From: an uncultured Clostridium sp. | Lineage (GTDB): Bacteria > Bacillota > Clostridia > Lachnospirales > Lachnospiraceae | Length of the DNA stretch: 64,000 nucleotides | Assembly: GCA_934438135.1 (NCBI GenBank) | Contig: CAKSBP010000016.1 | Location: 1-64,000, forward strand | Direction: 5' to 3' | Part shown: in pieces, positions 1 to 7,961 of the stretch | Position numbering within the stretch: position 1 is the stretch's first letter | Layout of the letters: each line of letters starts with the position of its first letter | Position numbers and translations under genes: made by a program | The notes under the pieces: generated by a model | Seen by the model: only the letters and a program-made list of their open reading frames with translations | Databases searched by the model: none | Told to the model about the DNA's origin: nothing

Positions 1-83
1 ACATCTGAATGTATTATAAATCACAAATAAAAAAGAAAGGAAATGTGATATTTAGCTTATATAAATATCATACAAGGTATATT

Positions 84-404
84 ATGAAAAAAAATACAAA
101 AAAATATATTGGTGTGTTAACACTTGCATTAGCTCTTGCAGGAGGAACCACAGCATATGCTGCAAGTTTTGGTAATAGCTTAAATGGAGCATCAAGCACT
201 GAAGTTCTACAAGTCAAATATGATGGAGCTGCATGGAATTACTCAGGCTCAGGTTATAGTTGGGCTTCTTTTAAGTATAGCAGAAATGGAAAGACTCTTC
301 TTAGTAAGATTGCTTACAACGGAAAGGTTACAGGTTCAGTTTGGGATGACTTATTAGATTGGAGTGATTCAGCCACTACAAAATTCTCATGGAATCGCGG
401 CTAA
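84..404 (+). CDS. Secreted bacteriocin-like peptide precursor
   Basis: The peptide has 106 residues counted from the ATG at 84. That start is preferred over the upstream in-frame ATG at 9 because it has an AAGG just upstream and opens directly into a Sec signal peptide. The signal is a Lys-rich n-region (MKKNTKK), a Leu/Ala core and a likely cut after TAYA near residue 26. The mature part of about 80 residues is rich in Ser, Gly, Trp and Tyr and has no cysteine. Four genes follow on the same strand: a membrane protein, an FtsX-like permease, an ABC ATPase and a two-helix peptide. That is the layout of lactococcin 972-type bacteriocin/immunity loci. Sequence similarity to lactococcin 972 itself is only general in pattern, so the bacteriocin role is inferred from context. 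Confidence 0.6.
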   Translation: MKKNTKKYIGVLTLALALAGGTTAYAASFGNSLNGASSTEVLQVKYDGAAWNYSGSGYSWASFKYSRNGKTLLSKIAYNGKVTGSVWDDLLDWSDSATTKFSWNRG

Positions 405-528
405 TAAATAGGTATCTGTTGGAAAGTTTATTGTATTAATTTACTTGTACATAGAATATAAAACTAAAGTTCTTGTAACTTCTTAGCTAGTATTGATTGT
501 GTATGGGTTAAGATTTTTAGGAGGAAGT

Positions 529-975
529 ATGCGAAGGTCTTTATTTAGAATTGCTGATAGATTTGAATTATGTATTACATATTTACTTTGTTTTTCTCTT
601 AATTTAATATTTGATTATGTAAAGACTTTAAGTTTTGACTCATATATTTTAAAAGCATTTTTGGTAAGATTCATTGAGCATCAATCCTTAATTAATCTTT
701 TATTTACCTTTATTGTGGTGGTTTTTCATTATCAAATGTTACATAGGAAAAAAACAGAAATATATTGTAGAATACTTGTAGGGGATACTATACTAAATAT
801 TACTATTCTGTATTCTTTGGAATGTTTAATGATATTAGGATTCGTGTATCTTCTATTAATAGTGATAAATGTCTACTTAAATCTCACCTTAACCAGCAAT
901 CTTTATTTAGTTTGTGTCTTTTTCGTATATATATTAATTAGTGCAAGTCAGGTGGGAAAATATGAAAATTTTTAA
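529..975 (+). CDS. Small integral membrane protein of the bacteriocin-like cluster
   Basis: The protein has 148 residues from the ATG at 529, which follows a clear AGGAGG at 519-524. A TTG at 493 is in frame but has no ribosome site. About four hydrophobic segments are visible: near residues 15-35, 55-70, 85-110 and 115-140. I recognise no catalytic motif. Its 3' end overlaps the start of the following permease gene by 14 nt, which indicates translational coupling. Role unknown; an immunity or export-accessory function would fit the position. Base composition is strongly AT-rich, like the rest of 1-3100. Confidence 0.55.
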   Translation: MRRSLFRIADRFELCITYLLCFSLNLIFDYVKTLSFDSYILKAFLVRFIEHQSLINLLFTFIVVVFHYQMLHRKKTEIYCRILVGDTILNITILYSLECLMILGFVYLLLIVINVYLNLTLTSNLYLVCVFFVYILISASQVGKYENF

Positions 976-2184
976 GTTTTTTATGACAAAGGTATTTTTA
1001 AGAAAAGTGATACTTAGTATAGGGATGCTCCTATTATTTTTTATGGCGAATTATACAATTTTTACTGCTGCTCGCTCAATTTTGTCAACTTTTCAAGGTT
1101 ATCAAGAAATAAATTGCATGGATCAAGATGGCACTTATATTGCTAACCTAGACCCAGATAGTAATATTGACATGGGTACAATAAAAAAAGTAGAACGCAA
1201 ATAGTATATGATTATTTAAATAGCAATTTTAAATACGCATTTTATACAGATGGATTTATTGTATCCTTGCCTAACAAAGATGATATGGAAATATCATTTA
1301 ATTATTTGAATGAAGAATATTATAAATTAAACCATTTTGAACTTTCACAAGGGGTGGATTTAGAGTTTGATTACCAATTTGATAAGGGCAAAGAAATACC
1401 TATTTTAATAGGAAAAGGGTTAAGTAAAACTTATCCTGTAGGTTCGACAATAAAAATTAAGGATCCTGTGCTTGAACAATTAATAACTTTAAAAGTTCAG
1501 GGCGTTTTGAAACAAAATGCATATCATTCTAATTTTTATGCTCTCAATTCAAAGAACTACTATAATTTTTCAGTTTTTTTGCCTGTAAATGAGGAATTTA
1601 TTAATCATGCAAATATTGACCTTCAATTGAATGGACTCATGGACATTGCAATTCTTCAAACAACAAAAGAGAAAGTGGCAGATTTAAGTGAGATTATGCA
1701 AGATAATCTAGGTTTGAAATTTAATTTTTTTAGCCAAAAGGATAATTATGATTATTTTAATGAATATTATTTGCATTCATTAAAAATAATTTCTATAACA
1801 ACATTGGTTTTGATTGTAATTATAACTTGTCTTTCTGTTTGGAATGCATTAGTCAGCATTCGTTTAATGTTGAAAGACTTCACAATTAATTTATTGGTTG
1901 GCTTAAGTTATTCAAAGTTAAGAAAAATATTTTATAGTTATTATGGCATAATGTTTTTTATTAATTTAATGGCTGTTTTCTTAATAACTGCTTATAGTAG
2001 ATACGCATGTTGGTTAAGAAAAGATGCGACCTTTGTTACTTATGGATTATTTGGGTTAATAGGAATGGATTGGTTAGCTTTATTGGTAGTCTTCCTTTTT
2101 GACATTATTATTGGAATGATTATTGTCGAAATCATGTTAAGGAATATCAGAAAAGTTCCAATTTCTTTGGGGGTATTGCAATGA
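962..2184 (+). pseudogene. MacB/FtsX-type ABC permease interrupted by a -1 frameshift
   Basis: Two consecutive reading frames together encode one permease of about 408 residues. The first (962-1204) gives an N-terminal membrane helix (ILSIGMLLLFFMANYTIFTA) and the start of the extracytoplasmic domain. The second continues to 2184 with the rest of that domain and three C-terminal helices. The loop between helices reads NLLVGLSYSKLRKIF, typical of FtsX/MacB-like bacteriocin-associated permeases. The break lies at the A7 run 1183-1189. There A-AAA-AAA sits in the zero frame, so a -1 slip joins the frames exactly. It could be a one-base deletion, a sequencing error or programmed frameshifting. 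The stop overlaps the ATPase start (ATGA at 2181-2184), so the genes are co-translated. Confidence 0.65.
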
Positions 2185-2849
2185 TGAATGTTATCAATTT
2201 GAATATTCAAGAAAAAGTGTATAAGAAAAAGAAGACGCGGCTTTCAATCTTGAATAATTTTAAACTAGAAGTTAATGCAGGTGAAAAAATTGCTATTGTA
2301 GGAGAATCCGGAGTGGGAAAAAGTTCATTACTAAATATTATTGGATTACTAGATAGAGATTATAGTGGTGAATATACTCTTTTTGGAACGCAAACTGACA
2401 AGTTAAATGCAAGTAGATTAGCTCAATGGCGAAATCAAAAAATTGGTTTTGTCCTTCAAGAGTCAGCACTAATCAATTCTTTGTCGATTGAAGATAATAT
2501 AAAATTACCTTTGCTTTATGCAGGAGCTAAGAAGAAAGAATTTAAGCCAGAGGATTTTGAAAATATAATTAATGCAATTGAGATTAAACATATTTTAAAA
2601 AAGAAACCACTTGAATGTTCGGGTGGGGAAAAATCTAGAGCTGTATTTGCTAGAGGAATAATTATGAAACCTCAAATTATTTTATCAGATGAACCTACGG
2701 CGTCTTTAGATGTGGAGAACAGAGAAAGAATTGTAAATTTACTTTTTAAACTGAATAAAGACTTTAACATCACGATTATAACTGTAACTCATGATTTGGA
2801 AGTGGCTAAACGTCATGATAGAGTAATTCATCTTGAAAGGAGTAAATAA
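2181..2849 (+). CDS. ABC transporter ATP-binding protein (MacB/LolD type)
   Basis: This is a 222-residue nucleotide-binding protein with all the standard motifs: Walker A GESGVGKSS, Q-loop around FVLQES, signature CSGGEKSR, Walker B IILSDEPTASLD and the switch His in TVTHD. Its size and DEPTASLD motif place it in the MacB/LolD/FtsE class that pairs with FtsX-like permeases, matching the gene just upstream. It would power the permease to export the peptide or protect the producer from it. Translation starts at an ATGA overlap. A two-helix peptide gene follows after one base. Identification of the ATPase is secure; the substrate is inferred. Confidence 0.9.
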   Translation: MMNVINLNIQEKVYKKKKTRLSILNNFKLEVNAGEKIAIVGESGVGKSSLLNIIGLLDRDYSGEYTLFGTQTDKLNASRLAQWRNQKIGFVLQESALINSLSIEDNIKLPLLYAGAKKKEFKPEDFENIINAIEIKHILKKKPLECSGGEKSRAVFARGIIMKPQIILSDEPTASLDVENRERIVNLLFKLNKDFNITIITVTHDLEVAKRHDRVIHLERSK

Positions 2850-2850
2850 A

Positions 2851-3006
2851 ATGGGCTTTTTTGCAATGATTTTATCGTTGATATTAGGTATATTTTTTGT
2901 TGCTTTGGGAATTTTTAACAAAAGAGGAAAATTACAAAAAATATTTTTTTCTACAATAGGAATCGTATTAGTTCTTTTTGCAATTTATTTAGCACTTCCT
3001 AAATAA
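2851..3006 (+). CDS. Two-helix membrane peptide, possible immunity peptide
   Basis: This short ORF of 51 codons starts one base after the ATPase stop, with AAAGGAG at 2837-2843 as ribosome site. It encodes two hydrophobic helices joined by a basic turn (FNKRGKLQK). Nothing in it is diagnostic. Small helical-hairpin proteins at the end of bacteriocin operons are often immunity proteins, which is an inference here. It is the last gene before a terminator-like hairpin. Confidence 0.45.
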   Translation: MGFFAMILSLILGIFFVALGIFNKRGKLQKIFFSTIGIVLVLFAIYLALPK

Positions 3007-3027
3007 GAAGTTTTAAGTCAAGTGTTG

Positions 3028-3058
3028 GGGATGATTCTTTTGAATCGTTCCTAATTTT
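3028..3058 (+). terminator. Likely terminator of the bacteriocin-like operon
   Basis: An imperfect stem (GGATGATTC with GAATCGTTCC, two G-U pairs) closes a TTTT loop and is followed by CTAATTTTT. It lies 22 bases after the last ORF of the cluster. Confidence 0.5.
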
Positions 3059-3189
3059 TGGATTACGAGTTGTTTTAATTTTTGCAATAATGTGTATGAA
3101 GTTTATCATAAAGTAAACGCTTCATAGCCAGTGTCCTCCCCCCAAAAAAATTACCGCTCCTCCGAGCGGTATAATCCATCAATCATTTC

Positions 3190-3372
3190 CTGCACCTATC
3201 TGGCAGTTCATACGGCTTCAGATTATTCGCTTTTGCCGTTTCCACGATACTGTAAATAATCGCACTGGACTGGGCACCTGCAACTGTATCGATCATCAAC
3301 CAGTTTTTCTTTCCAATGCAGAATCCCCTAATCGACTGCTCGGCAGCATTATTATCAAACTGGCTCCATCCA
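3190..3372 (-). pseudogene. IS66 TnpC transposase C-terminal fragment
   Basis: The minus strand reads FDNNAAEQSIRGFCIGKKNW followed by IDTVAGAQSSAIIYSIVETA and KANNLKPYEL. This is the conserved C-terminal block of IS66 DDE transposases, with NAAEQ holding the last catalytic Glu. The N-terminal and central parts are absent. Confidence 0.75.
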
Positions 3373-3423
3373 TCCCGAATTCAGTAGCCAGTTCTTCCTC
3401 TGGCATCATGTGGTTCACTGTTA

Positions 3424-3606
3424 CTACAGGGAGAACCTTGATATTCTGTGCACGTTTGCCAGCAGATTGCTTGGAACTGCTACAATGTCTTGCATAGTAT
3501 CCGGTGAGGGAATACTTTCAAGACAGGCTTTTCTTACTTGTGTCAATCGGTAATAATAGCTTGCAACATTAACACCATGCTGGCTGCACCAGTCCTTCAC
3601 ACTCAT
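3424..3606 (-). pseudogene. IS66 TnpA remnant
   Basis: The 60-residue ORF begins MSVKDWCSQHGVNVASYYYR, the characteristic N-terminal recognition segment of the small IS66 TnpA accessory protein, and continues LTQVRKACLESIP. It then ends early. It is 5' of the tnpC fragment on the same strand, the normal IS66 order. Confidence 0.7.
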
Positions 3607-3851
3607 TCCTGTGGTCTTTGGTTACAGTCCTGAATCTGCTGTGCCCATGTTTCTAGCCTGCATTGTTTTGCAGCTGGTTATTTTCTCAAAGTTTTTAGAG
3701 TTTGTCTATGCACTCACTACGAAGCGTTTACGATAGAAGAACTTAAATATCTCTATTTACAGGATAATTTTCAAAGGATCTCCTAAATTATAATTGACAT
3801 CTTCCACTCCTGCTATTTTCTGCAATTCCCCCCACAAACCTATTAATTTCA

Positions 3852-3880
3852 TTGAAACATCCTATTTTATGTGCTAATAT
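3852..3880 (+). promoter_or_regulatory. Predicted sigma-A promoter of the agr-type operon
   Basis: TTGAAA (3852-3857) and TAATAT (3875-3880) are separated by 17 bases and lie about 48 bases upstream of the kinase gene. The rest of 3732-3927 shows no gene. Confidence 0.5.
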
Positions 3881-3927
3881 GGAAATTAGGATGAAGGGCA
3901 AATAATTTGTAAAGGAATGATTTAGAA

Positions 3928-5205
3928 TTGACGATAATCAATACCATCGCAATCACCTTAATATACATAATGGAACCATATATATGGGTAAAATGCTTGG
4001 CTACCCAAGGGTGGAAGAAGGATACTTGGAAGCATCCGTTTTTCTGGACATTTCTGGTGTATTACATATTAACATTGATGAAACAGTATGTAGCATTGAA
4101 TAATTTAAATAATAATCTTGGAACGTTGCTTATGGTTCTGCTGAATGGGTATATGATTACAGTAGGGATATGTTTATTTAGGGGAAGCATACAAAAAAGA
4201 TTGATAAATATGGCTGTATTTTGGACAATTGGATATGTATGTGAAATGATAGCTTTTTTGTTGTTTACTAAGTGTTTTCATTTTACAGTTACACAACTGT
4301 TAAGAGGTGGATATGTAAATACTATTTGTACATTACTTTCGAAATTGTTATTAGGAACCATAGCTTACTTTTTATATTTTTCCAAGAAAAATAAGTTGCT
4401 ACCAGTAATATCAGATAAGTTGCGTTTAGTGCCTGTTATTTTTGAATGTGGCGTTTTTGAATTAGCTATAAATGCATTTTTTTATCGTACAAGACAAATA
4501 GAAAAAAGTGTTTGGTATTTGTCTTTTTTAGCATTACAGACGGCAGGAGTGTGTATTTATTTTGCCTATTTAATGAAGAAAGATAAGGATGAGTTGGACA
4601 GAAAAGATAAAATCATAGAATTAACAGGTGAATTAGATGATATCCGTCATGACATGCTATTTCATGTTCGGATGATTAAAGGACTGGCTTCCCGTGGAGA
4701 GCAGGAGGAACTGGTTCAATACATAGACAATACTTTTGAAAATGTAGAAGTATCAGAGGATATGTTTAATTTAGAAAATCATTCCGTATCCATGCTTCTG
4801 ACTACCTTAGCTCAGGATGCCAGAAAAAAGGAAATTAATTTTACCCATTTTATATCAGTACGGGATTTTATTATGAGTACCAACGAAATATGTTCCGTTA
4901 TATCCAACATTTTAAAGAATGCCATGGAAGCTGCGGAGCAGGTAAAGAAGGAAGAACGTTTTATCTGGCTGGAGATGCGGGATTGTCCAGGTGGGTATGT
5001 GATAAACTGTATGAATCCGTATGTGAAAAAAGTAGAATACAAAGATGGAAGTTATGAAACAACCAAGTCAGACAAAAAAAATCATGGACGAGGACTGCGT
5101 ATTATTAAAAAGACCGTAGAAAAGTATGGGGGAATTATGAAAGTAGTTTTTCATGAAGATTGTTGTGAAGTACGCTGTTTTATTCGGAACAAAGAGGAGG
5201 AGTAA
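3928..5205 (+). CDS. agrC: AgrC-type membrane sensor histidine kinase (GHKL)
   Basis: The protein has 425 residues with about six membrane helices in residues 1-215 and a cytoplasmic kinase module. The phospho-acceptor block is DIRHDMLFH with His241, the GHKL N-box is NILKNAMEAAE (about 327-337), and the glycine loop NHGRGLRII is near 385. This is the HPK10/AgrC class, which senses peptide pheromones. The TTG start at 3928 has AAAGGA at 3911; an ATG at 3970 is the alternative and costs only 14 residues. A LytTR regulator follows 3 bases downstream, then a pheromone-precursor-like ORF. The three form an agr-like quorum-sensing operon without the AgrB processing protease. Confidence 0.85.
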   Translation: MTIINTIAITLIYIMEPYIWVKCLATQGWKKDTWKHPFFWTFLVYYILTLMKQYVALNNLNNNLGTLLMVLLNGYMITVGICLFRGSIQKRLINMAVFWTIGYVCEMIAFLLFTKCFHFTVTQLLRGGYVNTICTLLSKLLLGTIAYFLYFSKKNKLLPVISDKLRLVPVIFECGVFELAINAFFYRTRQIEKSVWYLSFLALQTAGVCIYFAYLMKKDKDELDRKDKIIELTGELDDIRHDMLFHVRMIKGLASRGEQEELVQYIDNTFENVEVSEDMFNLENHSVSMLLTTLAQDARKKEINFTHFISVRDFIMSTNEICSVISNILKNAMEAAEQVKKEERFIWLEMRDCPGGYVINCMNPYVKKVEYKDGSYETTKSDKKNHGRGLRIIKKTVEKYGGIMKVVFHEDCCEVRCFIRNKEEE

Positions 5206-5208
5206 ATA

Positions 5209-5949
5209 ATGCAGAAGAACAAAAAACGAAACAATCCATTGAATGTACTAGTTTGTGAAGATGATTTTGTAGCACTGCATGTAAATGTGGCATTTGCCAA
5301 GTCCTGTGCCATAAAAGATAGAAGAGAAGTGGAGATTTATGCATACCAGCATGTCAATGAAGAACTGGAAAGTCTATTAGTATCTGGGATTATCGATATT
5401 GCTATATTGGATGTGGATTTGCCAGATGGAAGCGGTCTGGAAATTGCAAGGGAACTTCAGGGCAAGAAGCCAAATCTGCCGATTATATTTATAACGGAAC
5501 ATGAGAAATATAAGAAGGATGCCAGTGATATGTTTGTGGTTGGATTTATTGAAAAGCCGATAGTTCAGAAAGTATTTGAACTATTGTATGAGCGGGCATT
5601 AATTCTGGCAGAAGGAAACCGAAGCGGGGAAACCCAAAAATTTCTTAAGGTCATGCAGAATCGAAAACAGATAAATATCCGTATAGCAGGAATCACCAGT
5701 TTGGAGAAGCTACAGAGAAAGGTGATTATTAAATGTGAGCAAGGAACCTTTGAAGTGACAGATACATTAAGTTCTGTAGAAAAGGAACTGCTTCCTTATT
5801 TTTGGCGTGTGAATCAAAGTGTAATTGTAAATAGTAAGGATATTGCACACGCCACGAAAAAAGAAGTTTTCTTATCCACTGGAGATGTATATGAAATTGG
5901 AATTACCTATGCCAGACAGTTGGAAGAAATGTTAGCTAATAAAAGATAA
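5209..5949 (+). CDS. agrA: AgrA-type LytTR response regulator
   Basis: The protein has 246 residues. The N-terminal receiver domain shows the acidic pair VCEDD, the phospho-acceptor Asp68 in LDVDLPDGSG and the Lys of EKPI near residue 118. The C-terminal LytTR DNA-binding domain covers about 145-246 (KVIIKCEQGTFEV, WRVNQSVIVNSKDI). It starts 3 bases after the kinase stop with a GAGGAG ribosome site inside the kinase end. It should be phosphorylated by the upstream kinase and bind direct repeats at target promoters. The targets are unknown, but two peptide-export clusters flank it. Confidence 0.9.
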   Translation: MQKNKKRNNPLNVLVCEDDFVALHVNVAFAKSCAIKDRREVEIYAYQHVNEELESLLVSGIIDIAILDVDLPDGSGLEIARELQGKKPNLPIIFITEHEKYKKDASDMFVVGFIEKPIVQKVFELLYERALILAEGNRSGETQKFLKVMQNRKQINIRIAGITSLEKLQRKVIIKCEQGTFEVTDTLSSVEKELLPYFWRVNQSVIVNSKDIAHATKKEVFLSTGDVYEIGITYARQLEEMLANKR

Positions 5950-5998
5950 TATAATTATACAAAAGATAGAAAGCCAGTGGGAGAATGGGGGTGCAGCA

Positions 5999-6142
5999 AT
6001 GAGAAGCTTAATGGAAAAAAGAGTTTCGTTCTTTGCCGAGACAGTGGCTAAATGTCAGGTAAATTCAGCTTGTTATCTTTGGTTTTATCAGGATAGAATC
6101 CCAGAGAAGGTGGTACAGAAATACAAAAGAAAAATGAAATAA
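5999..6142 (+). CDS. agrD: AgrD-like cyclic autoinducer peptide precursor
   Basis: The short ORF of 47 residues (MRSLMEKRVSFFAETVAKCQ then VNSACYLWFYQDRIPEKVVQ and a basic tail) has the three-part layout of AgrD. It has an amphipathic N-terminal helix, a short core with one Cys preceded by NSA, and a charged C-terminal tail containing Pro-Glu. The core CYLWFY would give a thiolactone ring between Cys25 and Phe29 or Tyr30, close to the CLWFT-type pheromone of Clostridium perfringens. A GGGGG ribosome site lies at 5987-5991. It is third in the kinase-regulator operon, but no agrB protease gene is present in the window, so processing must use another AgrB. Confidence 0.8.
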   Translation: MRSLMEKRVSFFAETVAKCQVNSACYLWFYQDRIPEKVVQKYKRKMK

Positions 6143-6150
6143 GAAATAAG

Positions 6151-6192
6151 AAAAAAGGAATGCGATCAGATTAGACGAAGCATTCCTTTTTT
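6151..6192 (+). terminator. Terminator of the agr-type operon
   Basis: A 13-bp perfect stem AAAAAAGGAATGC / GCATTCCTTTTTT closes a 16-base loop and ends in a T run, nine bases after the agrD stop. Confidence 0.85.
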
Positions 6193-6657
6193 AGACGTTT
6201 CCTGATGCAGCTAAAAAATATGCAGATTTAGACAGCTAAAATACAAAAATAAGACGCTACGGAGCAAAAATATGCAAAAAAGCACAGAAAAATTCAAGAA
6301 AGTGCGAAGTCATAATTTGTTTATCTGCTCTGTTTTTTATTATCTTTTTTGAAAAATGCCAGGATAATGTCACATTTTAAATTTTACCATGCATTTTTTT
6401 GAAATAGAAGAACATAAGTAGACAGAAAAGTAACATTTGGAGAATATCTTGAATAATTATCCAAACAATTTATAATAAATGCATACAAAGTTTACAAGAG
6501 CAAAGAAGAAAATGAAAATCCTTTAGAAGGTTGCCCCTCAATCCCAGTAAACTTTGTATGTGACAGAGCATTGACAAAAAAGATACTAGTTTTTACGAAA
6601 ATGTGGCTGTGTGCTAGTTGATGCAGCCACAAATTTAAGAGGAAGGAGAAACATTTC
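6193..6657. other. 465-base non-coding stretch with two inverted repeats upstream of the HTH gene
   Basis: I see no convincing ORF. There is a perfect 14-bp inverted repeat CATACAAAGTTTAC (6482-6495) / GTAAACTTTGTATG (6547-6560) with a 51-base spacer. A second hairpin TGTGGCTG (6602-6609) / CAGCCACA (6624-6631) lies directly in front of the ribosome site GGAAGGAG of the HTH gene. The first could be a double operator for that regulator or the end of a small lost element. The second could control its translation. Confidence 0.5.
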
Positions 6658-6894
6658 ATGAGTAAGGAAAAAACGAAAGTAAAGTATACCTATAATAAAT
6701 TACTTGGAAAGATCAAGGAGGTATATGGAACACAGGAAAATTTTGCGAATGAACTTGGAATTGGCCGAGTATCCCTAAGCCAGAGACTGAATAATCGATT
6801 GGAATTTACCCAGAATGAAATTTGGACAAGCTGTAAACTTCTAAGCATTTCGGATTATGAAATACCCAATTATTTCTTCCAGGTAGTTGTTTAG
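6658..6894 (+). CDS. Small phage-type HTH DNA-binding protein (DUF739-like)
   Basis: The protein has 78 residues. The helix-turn-helix lies at about 22-48 (YGTQENFANELGIGRVSLSQ, then RLNNRLEFTQNEI). It ends in SDYEIPNYFF, the usual finish of DUF739/Cro-like phage repressors. No other phage gene is present, so it is a lone regulator. It is followed by a soluble histidine kinase and preceded by two inverted repeats it may bind. It starts at ATG 6658 behind GGAAGGAG. Confidence 0.75.
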   Translation: MSKEKTKVKYTYNKLLGKIKEVYGTQENFANELGIGRVSLSQRLNNRLEFTQNEIWTSCKLLSISDYEIPNYFFQVVV

Positions 6895-7103
6895 ATGAAA
6901 GGATGTGCTGTCTAAGCAGGTATTCGATTTGATTAGATAGATTATATATACATCCGTTGACAGCATTCTTTCATATATAGATGCTGGCTGGCAGAAAACT
7001 AGTATCCCCTGGTTCTGCCGGCTGCTTCACTTAGATGCTCTGGATATTCCAGGGTATTTCTTTTGTGCAAAGGAGATTAGAGAAGAGGGAGGAAATTGAT
7101 GAA

Positions 7104-7799
7104 ATGGAACAGGCTGTAATGATACGAAAATTACAGAATAAATTGGAGAAATTGTATACAGAAAAAGAAGAACTGGCTGCACAGCTTACGGTACTGCAGC
7201 AGCAGGCACCGTCGTTGGAACATCTTATGCAGGTGCGGCATGATGTCAGGGCACAGTATAATTCCATTATAGGATTGATACAATTGGGAAGGACGAAAGA
7301 AATTGAAAGGTATGTCCGCTCTATCTATCATGACCTTGCAAGTATAGATGATTTCCCGCCAGGAATATCTCCTGTCCTGTCGGTTGTTATTGGTCAGATA
7401 AAAAAGGAAGCAAGAGAAAGTGGTATTGATTTTGAGTATCATGTAACGTCAAAGGATTTGGGACTGGAACCCAAAGATATTACCTGCTTGTATTTTAATG
7501 TACTGGAAAATGCATTGGAAGGGGCGAGGCATTCTGGTGTGAAAACCCCATATATGGATCTGGAAGTGAGCAGGAAGGGGGAAATGATTTACATACGCTG
7601 CATCAATAGTGTAGATTCTGCAAAACTTATAAAGCGGGGAAAGTGGTACGAAACGACGAAGGCGGATAAAGAGAATCATGGGCTGGGAATGGAGATTATT
7701 GAGAATACATTGAAGCATTATTGTGGGAAGATGGAAATGATAGTAGAAGAGGAATGTTTTGTATGGACAGGGCAGTATGAGTGCAGAAAAAAGGTGTGA
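7104..7799 (+). CDS. Soluble GHKL histidine kinase, no membrane helices
   Basis: The protein has 231 residues from ATG 7104, chosen because GGGAGG lies about ten bases upstream; the in-frame ATG at 7035 has no ribosome site. Residues 1-45 form a coiled coil (KLQNKLEKLYTEKEELAAQL). A DHp-like block VRHDVRAQYNSI follows, then the GHKL ATPase with N-box NVLENALEGA and G-loop ENHGLGMEII. It resembles the AgrC kinase upstream in its catalytic half but has lost the sensor. No response regulator accompanies it, so it may feed the agrA-like regulator, bind another sensor or act as a regulator itself. A hairpin at 6987-7022 lies in its leader. Confidence 0.75.
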   Translation: MEQAVMIRKLQNKLEKLYTEKEELAAQLTVLQQQAPSLEHLMQVRHDVRAQYNSIIGLIQLGRTKEIERYVRSIYHDLASIDDFPPGISPVLSVVIGQIKKEARESGIDFEYHVTSKDLGLEPKDITCLYFNVLENALEGARHSGVKTPYMDLEVSRKGEMIYIRCINSVDSAKLIKRGKWYETTKADKENHGLGMEIIENTLKHYCGKMEMIVEEECFVWTGQYECRKKV

Positions 7800-7823
7800 T
7801 TTATGGAAATTAACACCTTTTTT
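7787..7823 (+). terminator. Terminator overlapping the end of the soluble kinase gene
   Basis: The stem AAAAAAGGTGT / ACACCTTTTTT has its 5' arm inside the last codons of the kinase gene and ends in a T run. Confidence 0.8.
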
Positions 7824-7961
7824 CTTGTAAAAATTTAAGCTGTGTACAACTATTGATAAGCATATTTTCCGAACAATCCAAAGTTCCTCCCCTGCAGATT
7901 CCAACATATTATAAATAGAGAAAAAAATCAAAAAAGATTTTTTATAATCAGGAGGGATACT

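Larger units (their letters stand above)
3113..3731 (-). mobile_element. IS66-family insertion sequence remnant (internally deleted)
   Basis: Both ends carry matching terminal inverted repeats starting GTAAACGCTTC (3113-3133 and complement of 3711-3731, 18 of 21 identical). The GTAA start is typical of IS66. Inside, on the minus strand, lie a tnpA piece (3606-3424) and then the C-terminal end of a tnpC transposase (about 3372-3190), with the bulk of the element missing. At 619 bp against roughly 2.5 kb for complete IS66 elements, it cannot move itself. I see no 8-bp target duplication (flanks ATCATAAA and GATAGAAG), so one flank has probably been rearranged. Confidence 0.75.

Noticed and set aside
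9..83. Longer start for the bacteriocin-like precursor at ATG 9
   Set aside because: It would bury the signal peptide behind 25 unrelated residues; ATG 84 starts a normal Sec signal.
3732..3739. Target-site duplication of the IS66 remnant
   Set aside because: The eight flanking bases on each side (ATCATAAA and GATAGAAG) do not match.
6987..7022. Hairpin GCTGGCAGAA/TTCTGCCGGC as a terminator of the HTH gene
   Set aside because: No T run follows, and the soluble kinase gene starts about 80 bases later; it may be a leader structure, but the evidence is thin.
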